A stretch of DNA of 64,000 nucleotides from Bacillus glycinifermentans (GTDB lineage: Bacteria; Bacillota; Bacilli; Bacillales; Bacillaceae), in the NCBI RefSeq assembly GCF_001042475.2, contig NZ_LECW02000035.1:1-64000 (forward strand), written 5' to 3'. The translations under genes were made by a program, and so were the position numbers. This document shows, in pieces, positions 25,487 through 34,592 of the stretch (position 1 is its first letter; every line of letters begins with the position of its first letter). A model generated the notes under the pieces. It had not been told where the DNA came from. It did no database searches and saw only the letters and a program-made list of their open reading frames with translations.

Positions 25487-25870
25487 ATGGAAGTGAAATC
25501 GAATCAGAACGGCTTTTATGCCGATTTCGAATATGGCCGTCTTACGGTCTCTGGCCATGAGGAAGAGGGATTCAGACCGTATCAGCTCATGGTCGCTTCG
25601 ATCGCGGCTTGCAGCGGGGCGGTCTTTCGCAAAATCCTTGAAAAAAAGCGGCTGCAGCTAAAAAGTATGACCATCAAGGCAAAAGAAGAACGCGTACCGG
25701 AAGAAGCGGACCGTCTGAAAAGCATTCACCTGCATTTTGTTTTAAAAGGAGAACGCTTAAGACCCGATATCATGGAAAAAGCGCTTAAGACAGCGATGAG
25801 AAACTGCGCGATGGTCAGGTCTGTTCAGGGCAGCATCGACATTACGGAATCGTTTGAAATCATCCCATAG
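25487..25870 (+). CDS. OsmC/Ohr-family protein
   Basis: A 127-residue OsmC-fold protein. The two family cysteines are present: one after the central helix (SIAACSGAVF) and one near the C-terminus (MRNCAMVRSV). Such proteins reduce organic hydroperoxides using lipoyl or other thiols; the specific substrate here is unknown. ATG 25487 has GAGGTGA 5 bases upstream. The 108 bases before yfkE contain no clear terminator. Confidence 0.8.
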   Translation: MEVKSNQNGFYADFEYGRLTVSGHEEEGFRPYQLMVASIAACSGAVFRKILEKKRLQLKSMTIKAKEERVPEEADRLKSIHLHFVLKGERLRPDIMEKALKTAMRNCAMVRSVQGSIDITESFEIIP

Positions 25871-25978
25871 GTGTTTCAAACATTCGCCGATGCGGAATAG
25901 AACAGTATGCCCGTATATAATCGGACGGGTTCGTGCAAAAATAACCTATAACGAAATGTAAGAAATGAGGAATCTAAC

Positions 25979-27031
25979 ATGGGGCGTATTTTCTTTCTGA
26001 TGATGGCTGCAGGCATCCCATTGTCGATTGCCGGAAGCGTTTTGCATTGGCCGTCTACGCTGATGTTCATCATTTACTGCCTTACGATAATCGCGCTGGC
26101 CAGCTATATGGGGAGAGCGACAGAGAGCCTTGCGATTATCGCCGGCCCGAGGATCGGCGGTCTCTTAAATGCCACATTCGGCAATGCCGTTGAGCTGATC
26201 ATTTCCATTTTCGCATTGAGAGAAGGGCTGGTCGGAATCGTGCTTGCTTCCCTGACAGGTTCTGTTCTCGGCAATCTTCTGCTTGTAGCGGGCCTGTCGT
26301 TTTTCATCGGCGGCCTCAAATACAAGAGGCAGGAGTTTAATGTTTATGATGCCAGGCATAATTCAGGTCTGCTCATGTTTGCGGTCATCGTCGCTTTCGT
26401 CATTCCGGAAGTGTTCACGATCAACATGACCGAGCCTAAGAAACTGACGATGAGCGTCGGGATCAGCATCATCATGATATTGCTGTACTTGGCCGCGCTT
26501 TATTTTAAGCTTGTCAGCCACAGAGGGGTCTACCAGTCAAATCTCGAAGCCGAAGAAGAAAAAGAAGAGCCGGAATGGTCGGGAATGCGCGCTACGCTGA
26601 TTTTGTTTTTGGCGACGCTTGCCGTCGCTTACATTTCGGAAAACCTCGTTCATACTTTTCATTCGGTTGCCAAACAATTCGGCTGGTCAGAGCTTTTTAT
26701 CGGCGTCATCATTGTCGCGATCGTCGGAAACGCTGCAGAACATGCGTCAGCTGTCTTGCTGGCTTATAAAAACAAGATGGATATCGCGGTTGAAATCGCC
26801 ATCGGTTCAACCCTGCAGATCGCGATGTTCGTCGCGCCGGTGCTCGTGATCTGCTCCCTGTTTTTCCAAACCGGGATGCCGCTCGTCTTTACTTTGCCGG
26901 AGCTTGTCGCAATGGCCTCCAGTGTTCTTTTGATGATCGTGATTTCCAACGACGGGGATACGAACTGGTTCGAAGGAGCGACATTATTGGCGGCGTATAT
27001 CATTATGGGAATCGGTTTCTTTCTTCTTTAA
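25979..27031 (+). CDS. chaA: Calcium/proton antiporter YfkE (ChaA, CaCA family)
   Basis: The protein has 350 residues and about 11 membrane segments. Both inverted-repeat ion-binding motifs of the CaCA superfamily are present: LNATFGNAVELIISIFALREG (residues about 62-82) and IVGNAAEHASAVLLAYKNK (about 244-262). The acidic insert EAEEEKEEPEW separates the halves. B. subtilis YfkE is a characterised Ca2+/H+ antiporter. It is followed after 66 bases by yfkD, probably in one operon. Confidence 0.93.
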   Translation: MGRIFFLMMAAGIPLSIAGSVLHWPSTLMFIIYCLTIIALASYMGRATESLAIIAGPRIGGLLNATFGNAVELIISIFALREGLVGIVLASLTGSVLGNLLLVAGLSFFIGGLKYKRQEFNVYDARHNSGLLMFAVIVAFVIPEVFTINMTEPKKLTMSVGISIIMILLYLAALYFKLVSHRGVYQSNLEAEEEKEEPEWSGMRATLILFLATLAVAYISENLVHTFHSVAKQFGWSELFIGVIIVAIVGNAAEHASAVLLAYKNKMDIAVEIAIGSTLQIAMFVAPVLVICSLFFQTGMPLVFTLPELVAMASSVLLMIVISNDGDTNWFEGATLLAAYIIMGIGFFLL

Positions 27032-27097
27032 AAAAAGATGGATAAAGGCGTCTGTTACGGAAAACACTAAAGAAAAAGGAACAGAAAGAGTGATAGT

Positions 27098-27889
27098 ATG
27101 AAAAAGCTTTTGTGTTTTACGCTGACCGCGTTTTTATCCTTTAGTTTTTTCGCTGTACAGGAAGCCGATGCAGCTAAACCGATCAAGATTCCAAGCTCTG
27201 TCACTAACATTTCCAAAGAAAATACGTATCCGAACGCCTCACAGGACCAGCCGCGGCTGCAGCCGAGCGAATTGGCCCAAGAACTTCTGAAAACATCAGA
27301 TACGGCGATCGAAAACCCGCATTTGATCAAAATGCTGAATGAAACAAGCATTTCGGGAACACCGACTGCCATTGGATACAGAGCGACGATTTATTTGGGA
27401 AGATGGGCGCTGGGATACACGTCCAACGAAACAGTCGCAAACTGGGAATACCGCAAAATCAACACAAACCGCTTTGACAACAGAGGCGGAAAAGCGCCTG
27501 TCGAGCTGACTTATTCGCAGGAGCAGACGAGTAAAATCAAGGGCGGCTTAACCGCAAAAGTGCCGAAATCAGACGATGTAAAAAATATGATGATGCTCAA
27601 GGCCATGGAAAAAACGAAGCTGCCGCTTGCATTTGAAACTGTCGTAGGAGCCGGCACAAAACGGGATCAGGTGTATAAGATTTCGCCGAAAAAGCTCGGT
27701 TACCTGAATGCATACGCCCCGGCCGTAAATGAAAAGGGGAAAGTCACCTACGGAGAAGTCTACCTTGTCCTAAGAGGCAATAAAAGAAAGCTTGTCGTCA
27801 AAAATATTACCTCGCAGGGAATCGGAGCTTGGATTCCTGTACAGGATCACCTGACTTTCAGCTTTCAGCTGAGCCATCAGCCAAAATAA
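27098..27889 (+). CDS. yfkD: Secreted protein YfkD
   Basis: The 263-residue protein has a signal peptide (KKLLCFTLTAFLSFSFFAVQEADA, cleavage after residue 25) and no further membrane segment. It belongs to a Bacillus family named after YfkD whose function is unknown. It sits downstream of the Ca2+/H+ antiporter and ends at a strong bidirectional hairpin. Confidence 0.88.
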   Translation: MKKLLCFTLTAFLSFSFFAVQEADAAKPIKIPSSVTNISKENTYPNASQDQPRLQPSELAQELLKTSDTAIENPHLIKMLNETSISGTPTAIGYRATIYLGRWALGYTSNETVANWEYRKINTNRFDNRGGKAPVELTYSQEQTSKIKGGLTAKVPKSDDVKNMMMLKAMEKTKLPLAFETVVGAGTKRDQVYKISPKKLGYLNAYAPAVNEKGKVTYGEVYLVLRGNKRKLVVKNITSQGIGAWIPVQDHLTFSFQLSHQPK

Positions 27890-27891
27890 AA

Positions 27892-27918
27892 AAGCAAGCC
27901 GAAAAAGGCTTGCTTTTT
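27892..27918. terminator. Bidirectional terminator between yfkD and yfkAB
   Basis: A 9-pair stem (27892-27900 with 27907-27915), A tract before and T tract after, between convergent stops. Confidence 0.85.
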
Positions 27919-29039
27919 TAGATTCTTGCTTTCCGGGAAGAAAAATCGACATTTTCGTAATAGCTGTTCTTCACCAATACATTCGGGCCGAGGCACCTCA
28001 CGTTTGGACAATGGCAGCTCAGCTCCCGGGCAAGGTCTGTTTTTCTCCATCTGTTGTAGGCATCTGTCAGGCTGTCTGTTTGGATATTGCCGAGCGGCGG
28101 AGTATCGCCGAAATCCGTCACAATAATATTGCCGTCGAAAATATTCACATTCAGACGGGAACGCCCGTCAGGATCATTTCTGACCGTGACGTTTTTGGCT
28201 GTGCGAAGGCGCTCGAGGAGAGCGTGGTCTTCGGGATCGGAGCTGCACGCATAAAAAGGCAGGGTCCCGAACAGCATCCACGTATTCTCATCGCGGATGT
28301 CGAGAAGGCGGTGAATCGCTTCCCTCATCTCCTTCAAGCTCAATGACTCGAGCGCGCTTGCAAAATCGCTCGGATACATCGGATGCACTTCATGGCGCTG
28401 ACATTTCATTTCCTCAACGATCTGGCGGTGAATATGTTCGATATGAGGGAGCGTCCGCTTGTTCAGCATCGTCTCAGCTGATACCATCACTCCTTCATTG
28501 ACGAGCGTCCTGCTGTTTTCGATCATTTTCTCGAAATAGCGGGCGCGCTGCGCAAATGTCGGCTTCTTATCCATCATCGCAAAGCCGATTTCGGCAAAGT
28601 CCTCGACCGTTCCCCAGTTGTGGGAGATGTGAAGAACGTCCAAATAAGGGATGATCAGCTCGTAGCGGCCGATATCGAGCGTCAGGTTTGAATTAATCTG
28701 CGTCCTGACGCCGCGCTCGTGTGCATATTTTAATAAAGGAACGACATATTCCTTTACCGATTTTAACGAAAGCATCGGCTCTCCGCCGGTAATACTTAAA
28801 GAGCGGAGCCGCGGAATTTCATCAAGCCGTTTTAACAGCAGGCTGAGCGGAAGCGCGTTCGGATCCTTCGGCTGAAGGGTATACCCGACGGCGCAGTGCT
28901 CGCAGCGCATATTGCAAAGTGTTGTTGTCGTAAATTCAACATTCGTCAGCTGCATATCGCCGTATTGGTCAACGTCCATATACGCTTCCCACGGATCATA
29001 TTCCGGCGTGATCGGACGGACCGTCATTTTTTGTGTCAT
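27918..29039 (-). CDS. yfkAB: Radical SAM/CxCxxxC protein YfkAB
   Basis: The 373-residue protein has the radical SAM cluster motif in TTTLCNMRCEHCAVGY (C-x3-C-x2-C) and SITGGEPML for SAM binding. The C-terminal CHCPNVRCLGPN is a second Cys-rich motif of this subfamily. The substrate is unknown. ATG 29039 gives the family's length; upstream codons in the same open frame lack a ribosome site, while AAAGGAG lies 11 bases before this ATG. Confidence 0.9.
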   Translation of the reverse strand: MTQKMTVRPITPEYDPWEAYMDVDQYGDMQLTNVEFTTTTLCNMRCEHCAVGYTLQPKDPNALPLSLLLKRLDEIPRLRSLSITGGEPMLSLKSVKEYVVPLLKYAHERGVRTQINSNLTLDIGRYELIIPYLDVLHISHNWGTVEDFAEIGFAMMDKKPTFAQRARYFEKMIENSRTLVNEGVMVSAETMLNKRTLPHIEHIHRQIVEEMKCQRHEVHPMYPSDFASALESLSLKEMREAIHRLLDIRDENTWMLFGTLPFYACSSDPEDHALLERLRTAKNVTVRNDPDGRSRLNVNIFDGNIIVTDFGDTPPLGNIQTDSLTDAYNRWRKTDLARELSCHCPNVRCLGPNVLVKNSYYENVDFSSRKARI

Positions 29040-29184
29040 GGCATATCTAACTCCTTTATCGATAGGACATACTAATATAGCCCAACTATTCATTTTAGAC
29101 CTCATCCCTGAGCTCTGCAAGTGAAGGATCATTGAAAAAAAGCGGGGAATAGGCTACCATAAAGGAACAAAAAGGAGGAGAAGC

Positions 29185-29370
29185 ATGGGCAACGCAGTAA
29201 CCGATAAAGAACAGCAAGTGAATTATTTGAAAAACAGATTGGATATGTTTATGTCTGTCATCGATTCTTTAGACCCTGAATCGACGGACATTGAAGATAT
29301 TGACAGGTTGATCGGCATGCTTGACGATCTTGAAGCCAAGTATGAACGATTTAAAAAAGACTGGAAGTAA
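29185..29370 (+). CDS. yfjT: YfjT, SE1561-family small protein
   Basis: The 61-residue acidic helical protein (VNYLKNRLDMFMSVIDSLDP, EDIDRLIGMLDDLEAKYERF) belongs to the short SE1561/YfjT family of unknown function. It has a very strong AAGGAGGAG ribosome site and its own terminator. Confidence 0.85.
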   Translation: MGNAVTDKEQQVNYLKNRLDMFMSVIDSLDPESTDIEDIDRLIGMLDDLEAKYERFKKDWK

Positions 29371-29402
29371 AACCGCGAGCCCTCCTTAAGCCGCGGTTTT
29401 TT
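29371..29402 (+). terminator. Terminator of yfjT
   Basis: AACCGCG at 29371-29377 pairs with CGCGGTT at 29392-29398, followed by six T in all. Confidence 0.75.
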
Positions 29403-29424
29403 CGTGTTTTCCAAGTGTTGCTTA

Positions 29425-29454
29425 GTATGAAAAACAGAGCTCTTTTGCACAATA
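29425..29454 (+). promoter_or_regulatory. Candidate sigma-G promoter of pdaA
   Basis: GTATG at 29425-29429 (fits gHATR), 18 bases, CACAATA at 29448-29454 (one mismatch to CATWHTA). pdaA is known to be forespore-specific in B. subtilis. Confidence 0.55.
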
Positions 29455-29482
29455 AGGAAAAATGAAGCTGGGAGCGAAGATC

Positions 29483-30274
29483 ATGAAACGAATCTGTGCC
29501 ATATGCTGCGGATTTCTGATGATGCTGGCTTTTTCGGGCAATGCGCAAGCGATATCCAACAAGCCGTTTCATTGGGGATTCGCCAAAAGCAAAAACCATC
29601 AGCCGGTAGACGCGGGAAAAGAGCTCAACGAGATGTTAAAAAAGTACGACGCCTTTTATTTGGGCAACACAAAGGAAAAGACGATCTACTTAACGTTTGA
29701 TAACGGCTATGAGAATGGATATACCCCGAAGGTGCTCGATGTCTTAAAAAAACAAAACGTCAAGGCCGCTTTCTTTGTGACAGGCCATTTTGTCAAAGAC
29801 AAGCCCGAGCTCATCAAAAGGATGGCAGATGAAGGCCACATCATCGGCAACCACTCGTTCCACCATCCAGACCTCACGACAAAAACGAGCCGCGTCATTC
29901 AAGAGGAATTGGAATCGGTCGACGAGGAAGTGTTTAAAATCACAGGCAAAAAGAATAATCTCTATTTGCGCCCGCCGCGGGGCGTATTCAGCGAACGGGT
30001 ACTGGACGAAGCGAAAAAGCTCGGCTATCAGACCGTCTTCTGGTCAGTCGCCTTTGTCGACTGGAAAATCGACGCCCAAAGAGGCTGGAAATACGCCTAT
30101 GACAACATGCTGAAACAGGCGCATCCAGGCGCCGTCTATCTGCTGCACACGGTGTCAAAAGACAATGCCGATGCACTTGACAAGGCGATTACCGATTTGA
30201 AAAAAGAAGGGTATACATTCAAAAGCCTCGACGACCTGATGTTTGAAAAATATATGATGCTAAAGCCCCTATAA
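29483..30274 (+). CDS. pdaA: N-acetylmuramic acid deacetylase PdaA
   Basis: A 263-residue polysaccharide deacetylase. It has a signal peptide (KRICAICCGFLMMLAFSGNAQA), then the NodB domain: TFDNGYENG (motif 1, catalytic Asp), GNHSFHHPDLT (metal His), RPPRGVFSE (motif 3), and LLHTVSKDN (motif 5). PdaA deacetylates muramic acid so that muramic-delta-lactam, the mark of spore cortex, can form. ATG 29483 has GGGAG 8 bases upstream and gives the B. subtilis N-terminus; the ATG at 29462 is less likely. Confidence 0.95.
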   Translation: MKRICAICCGFLMMLAFSGNAQAISNKPFHWGFAKSKNHQPVDAGKELNEMLKKYDAFYLGNTKEKTIYLTFDNGYENGYTPKVLDVLKKQNVKAAFFVTGHFVKDKPELIKRMADEGHIIGNHSFHHPDLTTKTSRVIQEELESVDEEVFKITGKKNNLYLRPPRGVFSERVLDEAKKLGYQTVFWSVAFVDWKIDAQRGWKYAYDNMLKQAHPGAVYLLHTVSKDNADALDKAITDLKKEGYTFKSLDDLMFEKYMMLKPL

Positions 30275-30276
30275 TG

Positions 30277-30303
30277 AAAATCCTCCGGAAGTACGGAGGA
30301 TTT
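30277..30303 (+). terminator. Terminator hairpin of pdaA (first copy)
   Basis: AAATCCTCCG pairs with CGGAGGATTT around GAAGTA. The T tract is short. A nearly identical hairpin recurs at 30481-30510. Confidence 0.65.
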
Positions 30304-30480
30304 CAGCGTGTCGACAAACCCTCGCATTCGTTGTCAGGCCTGCGCGTCGGTGCTCACGAATTCCAACATTCGCTCCGCTCCGATGCTCGGCCTTCCTAGA
30401 CTGCAAGGGTTTTCAATCACGCTGAAAGGATGACAAAATCCTAAAACTATAAACCGTTTTATGATTTTGTCAACAATCTG
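30301..30480. repeat. Nested palindromic intergenic element
   Basis: A large imperfect hairpin spans 30301-30427. The outer arms TTTCAGCGTG (30301-30310) and CACGCTGAAA (30418-30427) are perfect. Next arms AAACCCTCGCA (30316-30326) and TGCAAGGGTTT (30402-30412) pair with one mismatch. Inner arms AGGCC (30336-30340) and GGCCT (30389-30393), then TCGG and CCGA, also pair. A second hairpin follows (30432-30440 with 30463-30471, plus AAAAC/GTTTT). No reading frame is supported. It looks like a dispersed repeat or a structured RNA. Confidence 0.6.
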
Positions 30481-30510
30481 AAATCCTCCGGAAACGGAGG
30501 ATTTTTCTTT
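30481..30510 (+). terminator. Second copy of the pdaA-type terminator hairpin
   Basis: AAATCCTCCG, a short GAAA-type loop, CGGAGGATTTTT. It is almost the same sequence as at 30277-30303, flanking the palindromic element on its other side. Confidence 0.65.
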
Positions 30511-30645
30511 AGGCTTAAAAATAATGCTTCCGGCTCTTTCATTTCCTCCAAGCGATCCCGCAGAATAAAAAACCATTTTATATACATATATTACTAGATT
30601 TAAAAAAGAAATAGGTTTATTATTATATTCGAAGGGGGAATTACC

Positions 30646-31749
30646 ATGTCAAATTTAGTGAAGTCAGTCACATCACCTAAAAAATTTATCACGGGAAAAC
30701 GATTGCTTGAGAATATGAACGATTATATTAAAGATTTAGGCGACAAGGCTTACATCATTTGCGACGCATTTATTTTGGAACGGGCCCAAAAAGAAGCCGG
30801 AGAATCCATTAAAAAAGCGGGCAATCAAGCCGTTTTTGAAAAATTTAATTATGAGTGTACACAGGAAGAAATCGATCGAAACAGGGAGCTTGCACGCGAA
30901 GCAGGCGCGAACATCATCGTTGGGATCGGGGGCGGAAAAACGCTTGATACGGCAAAAGCGACAGCATATTATGAAAATCTGCCGGTTGTGATTTTCCCAA
31001 CCATTGCTTCAACCGATGCTCCTTGTACGGCGCTGGCCGTCATCTATAAACATAGCGGAGCATTTGACCGCTATTTATTTTTGCCGACAAACCCTGACGT
31101 CGTTCTCGCCGACTCAGATATTTTATCTGCCGCGCCGCCGCGCTTTTTCGCCGCCGGAATCGGTGACGCGCTGGCGACATACTTTGAAGCGCGGGCATGT
31201 TATCGCGCAAACGGGGACAACCTTGTGCTGATGAAGCCTTCAACAACGGGTCTCGGTCTTGCCCGCCTTTGCTATGATACGCTTTTGGAAAACGGCGTAA
31301 AAGCGATGCAGGCTGTCAAAAACGGAATTTCGACGCGCGCCGTGGAAGATACCATTGAAGCGACGATTTATTTGAGCGGAGTCGGCGCGGAATCAGGCGG
31401 ACTTGCCGCAGCCCATGCCATCCACAACGGCATGACAGCCGTACCGGCTCTTCATCATGCACAGCACGGCGAAAAAGTCACCTTCGGCCTTCTCGCTCAG
31501 CTCGTCCTTGAAAACGTGCCGACAGAAGAACTGGAAACCGTCATCAACTTCATCAAAGGCGTCGGCCTCCCGCTGACATTAAAAGACCTTGGAGTCGAGG
31601 AATTCGTCGAAGAAGAATGGCGCCAAGTCGCTCAAAGCGCTTGTGCGGAAGGCGACACAATGGGCAACATGCCGTTCCCTGTCACACCTGACGACGTCTA
31701 CAACGCCATCATCGCCGCCAACGCGATCGCAGAGTCTTATCACGATTAA
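30646..31749 (+). CDS. gldA: NAD-dependent glycerol dehydrogenase
   Basis: The 367-residue iron-type (here Zn) alcohol dehydrogenase shows GIGGGKTLDTAKATAYY for NAD binding. Zn ligands are Asp in FFAAGIGDALATYFEA, His in LAAAHAIHNGM and His in HHAQHGEKV. It oxidises glycerol to dihydroxyacetone. Codons and composition match the core genome. A GAAGGGGGAA ribosome site precedes the ATG. No dihydroxyacetone kinase is adjacent. Confidence 0.93.
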   Translation: MSNLVKSVTSPKKFITGKRLLENMNDYIKDLGDKAYIICDAFILERAQKEAGESIKKAGNQAVFEKFNYECTQEEIDRNRELAREAGANIIVGIGGGKTLDTAKATAYYENLPVVIFPTIASTDAPCTALAVIYKHSGAFDRYLFLPTNPDVVLADSDILSAAPPRFFAAGIGDALATYFEARACYRANGDNLVLMKPSTTGLGLARLCYDTLLENGVKAMQAVKNGISTRAVEDTIEATIYLSGVGAESGGLAAAHAIHNGMTAVPALHHAQHGEKVTFGLLAQLVLENVPTEELETVINFIKGVGLPLTLKDLGVEEFVEEEWRQVAQSACAEGDTMGNMPFPVTPDDVYNAIIAANAIAESYHD

Positions 31750-31759
31750 GGCGGACAAG

Positions 31760-31789
31760 CTGCTTCCCGGGGAGGGGAGCAGTTTTTTT
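31760..31789 (+). terminator. Terminator of gldA
   Basis: CTGCTTCCC (31760-31768) pairs with GGGGAGCAG (31774-31782), then seven T. Confidence 0.85.
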
Positions 31790-31951
31790 AGATATGGGGA
31801 AAGGAGAATTGATGAAAAAGGTGTTTAGCCGTGAAACTTTTCTTTGTTATTAAACATAACTACTGTAATGATTTTTTGATTATATTAATTAACCTAGTAT
31901 GTATGATAAACAGCTCTATTTTACAAGTCACCGAATCTTGTTTATTAGCGT

Positions 31952-32833
31952 TTATGAATATCTATCAATGTCGATATCGTATACTTCCAACTCTATAATA
32001 TGAATAGTTGTTGAATCGCTTTCGAAAGTGTATGCTTTTTTACATTTTACCAAGATACCAATTGTCTCGCATGATTTTATTGAATTTAAGATGTCTTGAG
32101 TTTTAACTTTTGAATTCTCAAAGAATAGTTTAGGAATATAGCGTCCATTGGAATGGTCATAGAATTTTAGTGTGGCCGATTGGATTTTTCCGTTTTTATC
32201 AGAGTTACTGCGGTTATTTATTTGACCTTGAACAAAGAAGTAGTCAGGAAGAACTCCTTTTATTTGATTAGAATACATAAAAGGGTAACCCTTTTGAGAA
32301 TATGAAATTTTCTCTTGGGAAAAAACTCTATAAAGTTCTTGGCCTCTTCCTTTTTCTTTTGCATCATTTATGTGATAAAAATATTCGTCAACGGTTCGTA
32401 TAAGAAAGCTTCCTTTTTTTCTAGAGCTGTACTTTGATTTCGGGCGTATTATTTTGTGTGAGTCCCGGTTACATTTTTCTGCCTTGGTAGTGGATTCTGT
32501 TTGAATATTTGAAGTGTGGGGAAGGGATGGCACTACTTTCGGTTTGTCTAAAAGAGTATGTTTTCCCTGTTGTATTTCATAATTCATGCTGACATATTCA
32601 TATCCATAAGAACAATGATCAAGATGTTGGTGAGTTTTCGAAAAAACTCTAAAATACCCACGTTTATCGATTGTAAGAAGTGTCTTACATTCAGGGCAAT
32701 AGAAATCATATAAAATCTTAAATTGCATGATGTTTTCTTGCATTTCTGCTCTAGTCATTTTCTGTTTTTCGTCTATATAATCCTTTGCGGTTCCTTTTGG
32801 AAGATATAATGCAGAATTAATGACTCTCCCCAT
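31952..32833 (-). CDS. Orphan protein with N-terminal zinc-finger-like motif
   Basis: I do not recognise this 293-residue protein. Near residues 45-75 it has a treble-clef-like ligand set: YCPECKTLL (C-x2-C) followed by HQHLDHCSYGY. This recalls the Zn ribbon at the start of CoiA-like proteins, but no nuclease motif is evident later. The middle is basic and Ser-rich (KIIRPKSKYSSRKKGSF). It is A+T-rich, unlike its neighbours, and interrupts the pdaA-yfjQ order of B. subtilis, indicating transfer. ATG 32833 is chosen for the AAGGAG 9 bases upstream; an open frame extends 9 codons farther. Confidence 0.65.
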   Translation of the reverse strand: MGRVINSALYLPKGTAKDYIDEKQKMTRAEMQENIMQFKILYDFYCPECKTLLTIDKRGYFRVFSKTHQHLDHCSYGYEYVSMNYEIQQGKHTLLDKPKVVPSLPHTSNIQTESTTKAEKCNRDSHKIIRPKSKYSSRKKGSFLIRTVDEYFYHINDAKEKGRGQELYRVFSQEKISYSQKGYPFMYSNQIKGVLPDYFFVQGQINNRSNSDKNGKIQSATLKFYDHSNGRYIPKLFFENSKVKTQDILNSIKSCETIGILVKCKKAYTFESDSTTIHIIELEVYDIDIDRYS

Positions 32834-32955
32834 TACTAATCGCTCCTTCGATAATTGCAATTCGTTGTTGCTGCAGGCTATAAGTTTAACTGCTTTATAA
32901 GTGACTTTTTTTGGTTTCTGCAGTTTAATAAGTGAGTCTAAATTTTAATAAATAT

Positions 32956-33567
32956 TTACTTTAAAACCTCAATAACAAACTCCGGCGCCTCGATATCACC
33001 AGACATTCCCGCATCTTCATTCCCGGGGGCCTTGAACGTGATGTCGTACGTTTTTTGCGAATGGGGCGGTGCTTCCAGCGTTTCCGGCTTGAAGTGAAAT
33101 TCATAGACATTGCCAGGCGAAAGCGAGACCCGCTCGGTGTTTGCTCCATAATTGTTCACTTTGACCGTACAGTTCATCTCGCCGCCATCTTCATCCCCGT
33201 CATAGCTGCACGTACTTTCTCTGCTTATGTACTCGACCGCATCGGGGCCTGTTGCGTTCCATTTCAGAAAAACCATCAATTGCTCGGTGACAAGCGGGTA
33301 AAGTGCGGTCAATCCCATTATAAACAGGAACAGCTTAAAGCGGATCCACGGCGTTTTTCTGTAATGGAGCGAAGCAAGCACGAATCCGGCAATGACGAGA
33401 AAAATACCGGCAACAGCGGCGTAATAAAGGCCGCCATGGCTCCGGACGGGTCCGCCAAACATGCGGATGATCGTTTCGCCTGCCGGAAACTCCTGATGGG
33501 TATTGGCGCCAAACAGCAAACCGAACACAATCAGGCCGATTCCGACCGATCCTTTGTGAAGCTTCAT
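32956..33567 (-). CDS. Membrane protein of unknown function
   Basis: The 203-residue protein has three hydrophobic segments (VGIGLIVFGLLFGA, LYYAAVAGIFLVIAGFVLASL and FKLFLFIMGLTALYPLV) and then an extracytoplasmic beta-rich domain of about 95 residues. That domain has two Cys (STCSYDGDEDGGEMNCTVKV) that could form a disulfide. I do not recognise a family. ATG 33567 has GGAGGGG 4 bases upstream; the ATG five codons earlier overlaps it. Confidence 0.7.
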   Translation of the reverse strand: MKLHKGSVGIGLIVFGLLFGANTHQEFPAGETIIRMFGGPVRSHGGLYYAAVAGIFLVIAGFVLASLHYRKTPWIRFKLFLFIMGLTALYPLVTEQLMVFLKWNATGPDAVEYISRESTCSYDGDEDGGEMNCTVKVNNYGANTERVSLSPGNVYEFHFKPETLEAPPHSQKTYDITFKAPGNEDAGMSGDIEAPEFVIEVLK

Positions 33568-33632
33568 GTTGCCCCTCCTCATTTATATCGTCTCATATAG
33601 TAGTCGAAGCGGTGCTTAAAAGGTTTCCTTTT

Positions 33633-34592
33633 TTACTTGAAAATGTCAAACCATCCTTTGTGGCGAAACCAGATGATCATGCCGGCGACGACGGCGGCCA
33701 TGACGCCGAGGACGATAAAATATCCGTAGCGCCAATGAAGTTCGGGCATGTTGTCAAAATTCATGCCGTATACACCGACGATAAACGTCAGCGGAATGAA
33801 AATCGTCGATACAATCGTCAGCGTCATCATGATCGCGTTCATCCGGTTGGAATTCAGCGTCTGGTAGCTGTCTCTTAAATCAGCAGTCATGTCGCGGTTG
33901 TTTTCGACGATTTCAGTCAGCTTGAGAAGATGGTCGTAGATGTCATTGTAATAGGCTTTTCGTTCGCGGTGATCTTTTAAATGCTCAATATTTAAGATCC
34001 GGTAGAGCAAATCGCGCATCGGAATGATCGTTCTTCTGAGCTTCAAGAGATCGCTTCTGATATCAAACACTTCGTTCATCAGCGTTCCAAACGTTTTCCG
34101 GTTGTCGCTTTCGGCGATTTCATTGAGCCGGTCTTCGATTTGATACAAGATTGGAAAATATTCGTCGACAAGCTGATCCATAATCATATAGGCAATGTGG
34201 TTCGGACCTTTCTTCCAAAGCGCTTTATTTTCTAAAAACCGCTTTCTCACCTTTTCAATACCCGTTGATTGATGAAAATGAAATGAAACAACGTAATTTT
34301 TTCCGACGAATAGATCGACTTCTTCAGAAGCCAAAGTTTTTTGATTTAAAGCATGAATAACGAAAAAAAGATATTCTTCATATTGATCAAGCTTCGGGCG
34401 CTGCAAATAATGAAAGCAGTCCTCAATCGACAATGGGTGAAAGTGAAAATGGTCTTTCAGCAAAGAAGCTTCTTCTTCCGAAGGCTGATCGAAATCGGTC
34501 CAATACCACTCTATGTCTTGATCTGCCAGCCTTTCCGTAGAAATGCCGGATAAAAGCCGTCCATCTTTTGTAATCGCGGTATGTGTAAACAT
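33633..34592 (-). CDS. yfjQ: CorA-family magnesium/divalent cation transporter YfjQ
   Basis: The 319-residue CorA protein has a long cytoplasmic N-terminal domain and two C-terminal membrane helices. The selectivity motif is GVYGMNFDNMPE (GMN), and the basic tail FRHKGWFDIFK follows. CorA pentamers conduct Mg2+ or related ions. ATG 34592 has GGAGGG 6 bases upstream and gives the B. subtilis YfjQ length. It is divergent from yfjP. Confidence 0.93.
   Translation of the reverse strand: MFTHTAITKDGRLLSGISTERLADQDIEWYWTDFDQPSEEEASLLKDHFHFHPLSIEDCFHYLQRPKLDQYEEYLFFVIHALNQKTLASEEVDLFVGKNYVVSFHFHQSTGIEKVRKRFLENKALWKKGPNHIAYMIMDQLVDEYFPILYQIEDRLNEIAESDNRKTFGTLMNEVFDIRSDLLKLRRTIIPMRDLLYRILNIEHLKDHRERKAYYNDIYDHLLKLTEIVENNRDMTADLRDSYQTLNSNRMNAIMMTLTIVSTIFIPLTFIVGVYGMNFDNMPELHWRYGYFIVLGVMAAVVAGMIIWFRHKGWFDIFK

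Noticed and set aside
30301..30480. Insertion sequence
   Set aside because: No transposase frame; only nested inverted repeats, so it is reported as a palindromic element instead.
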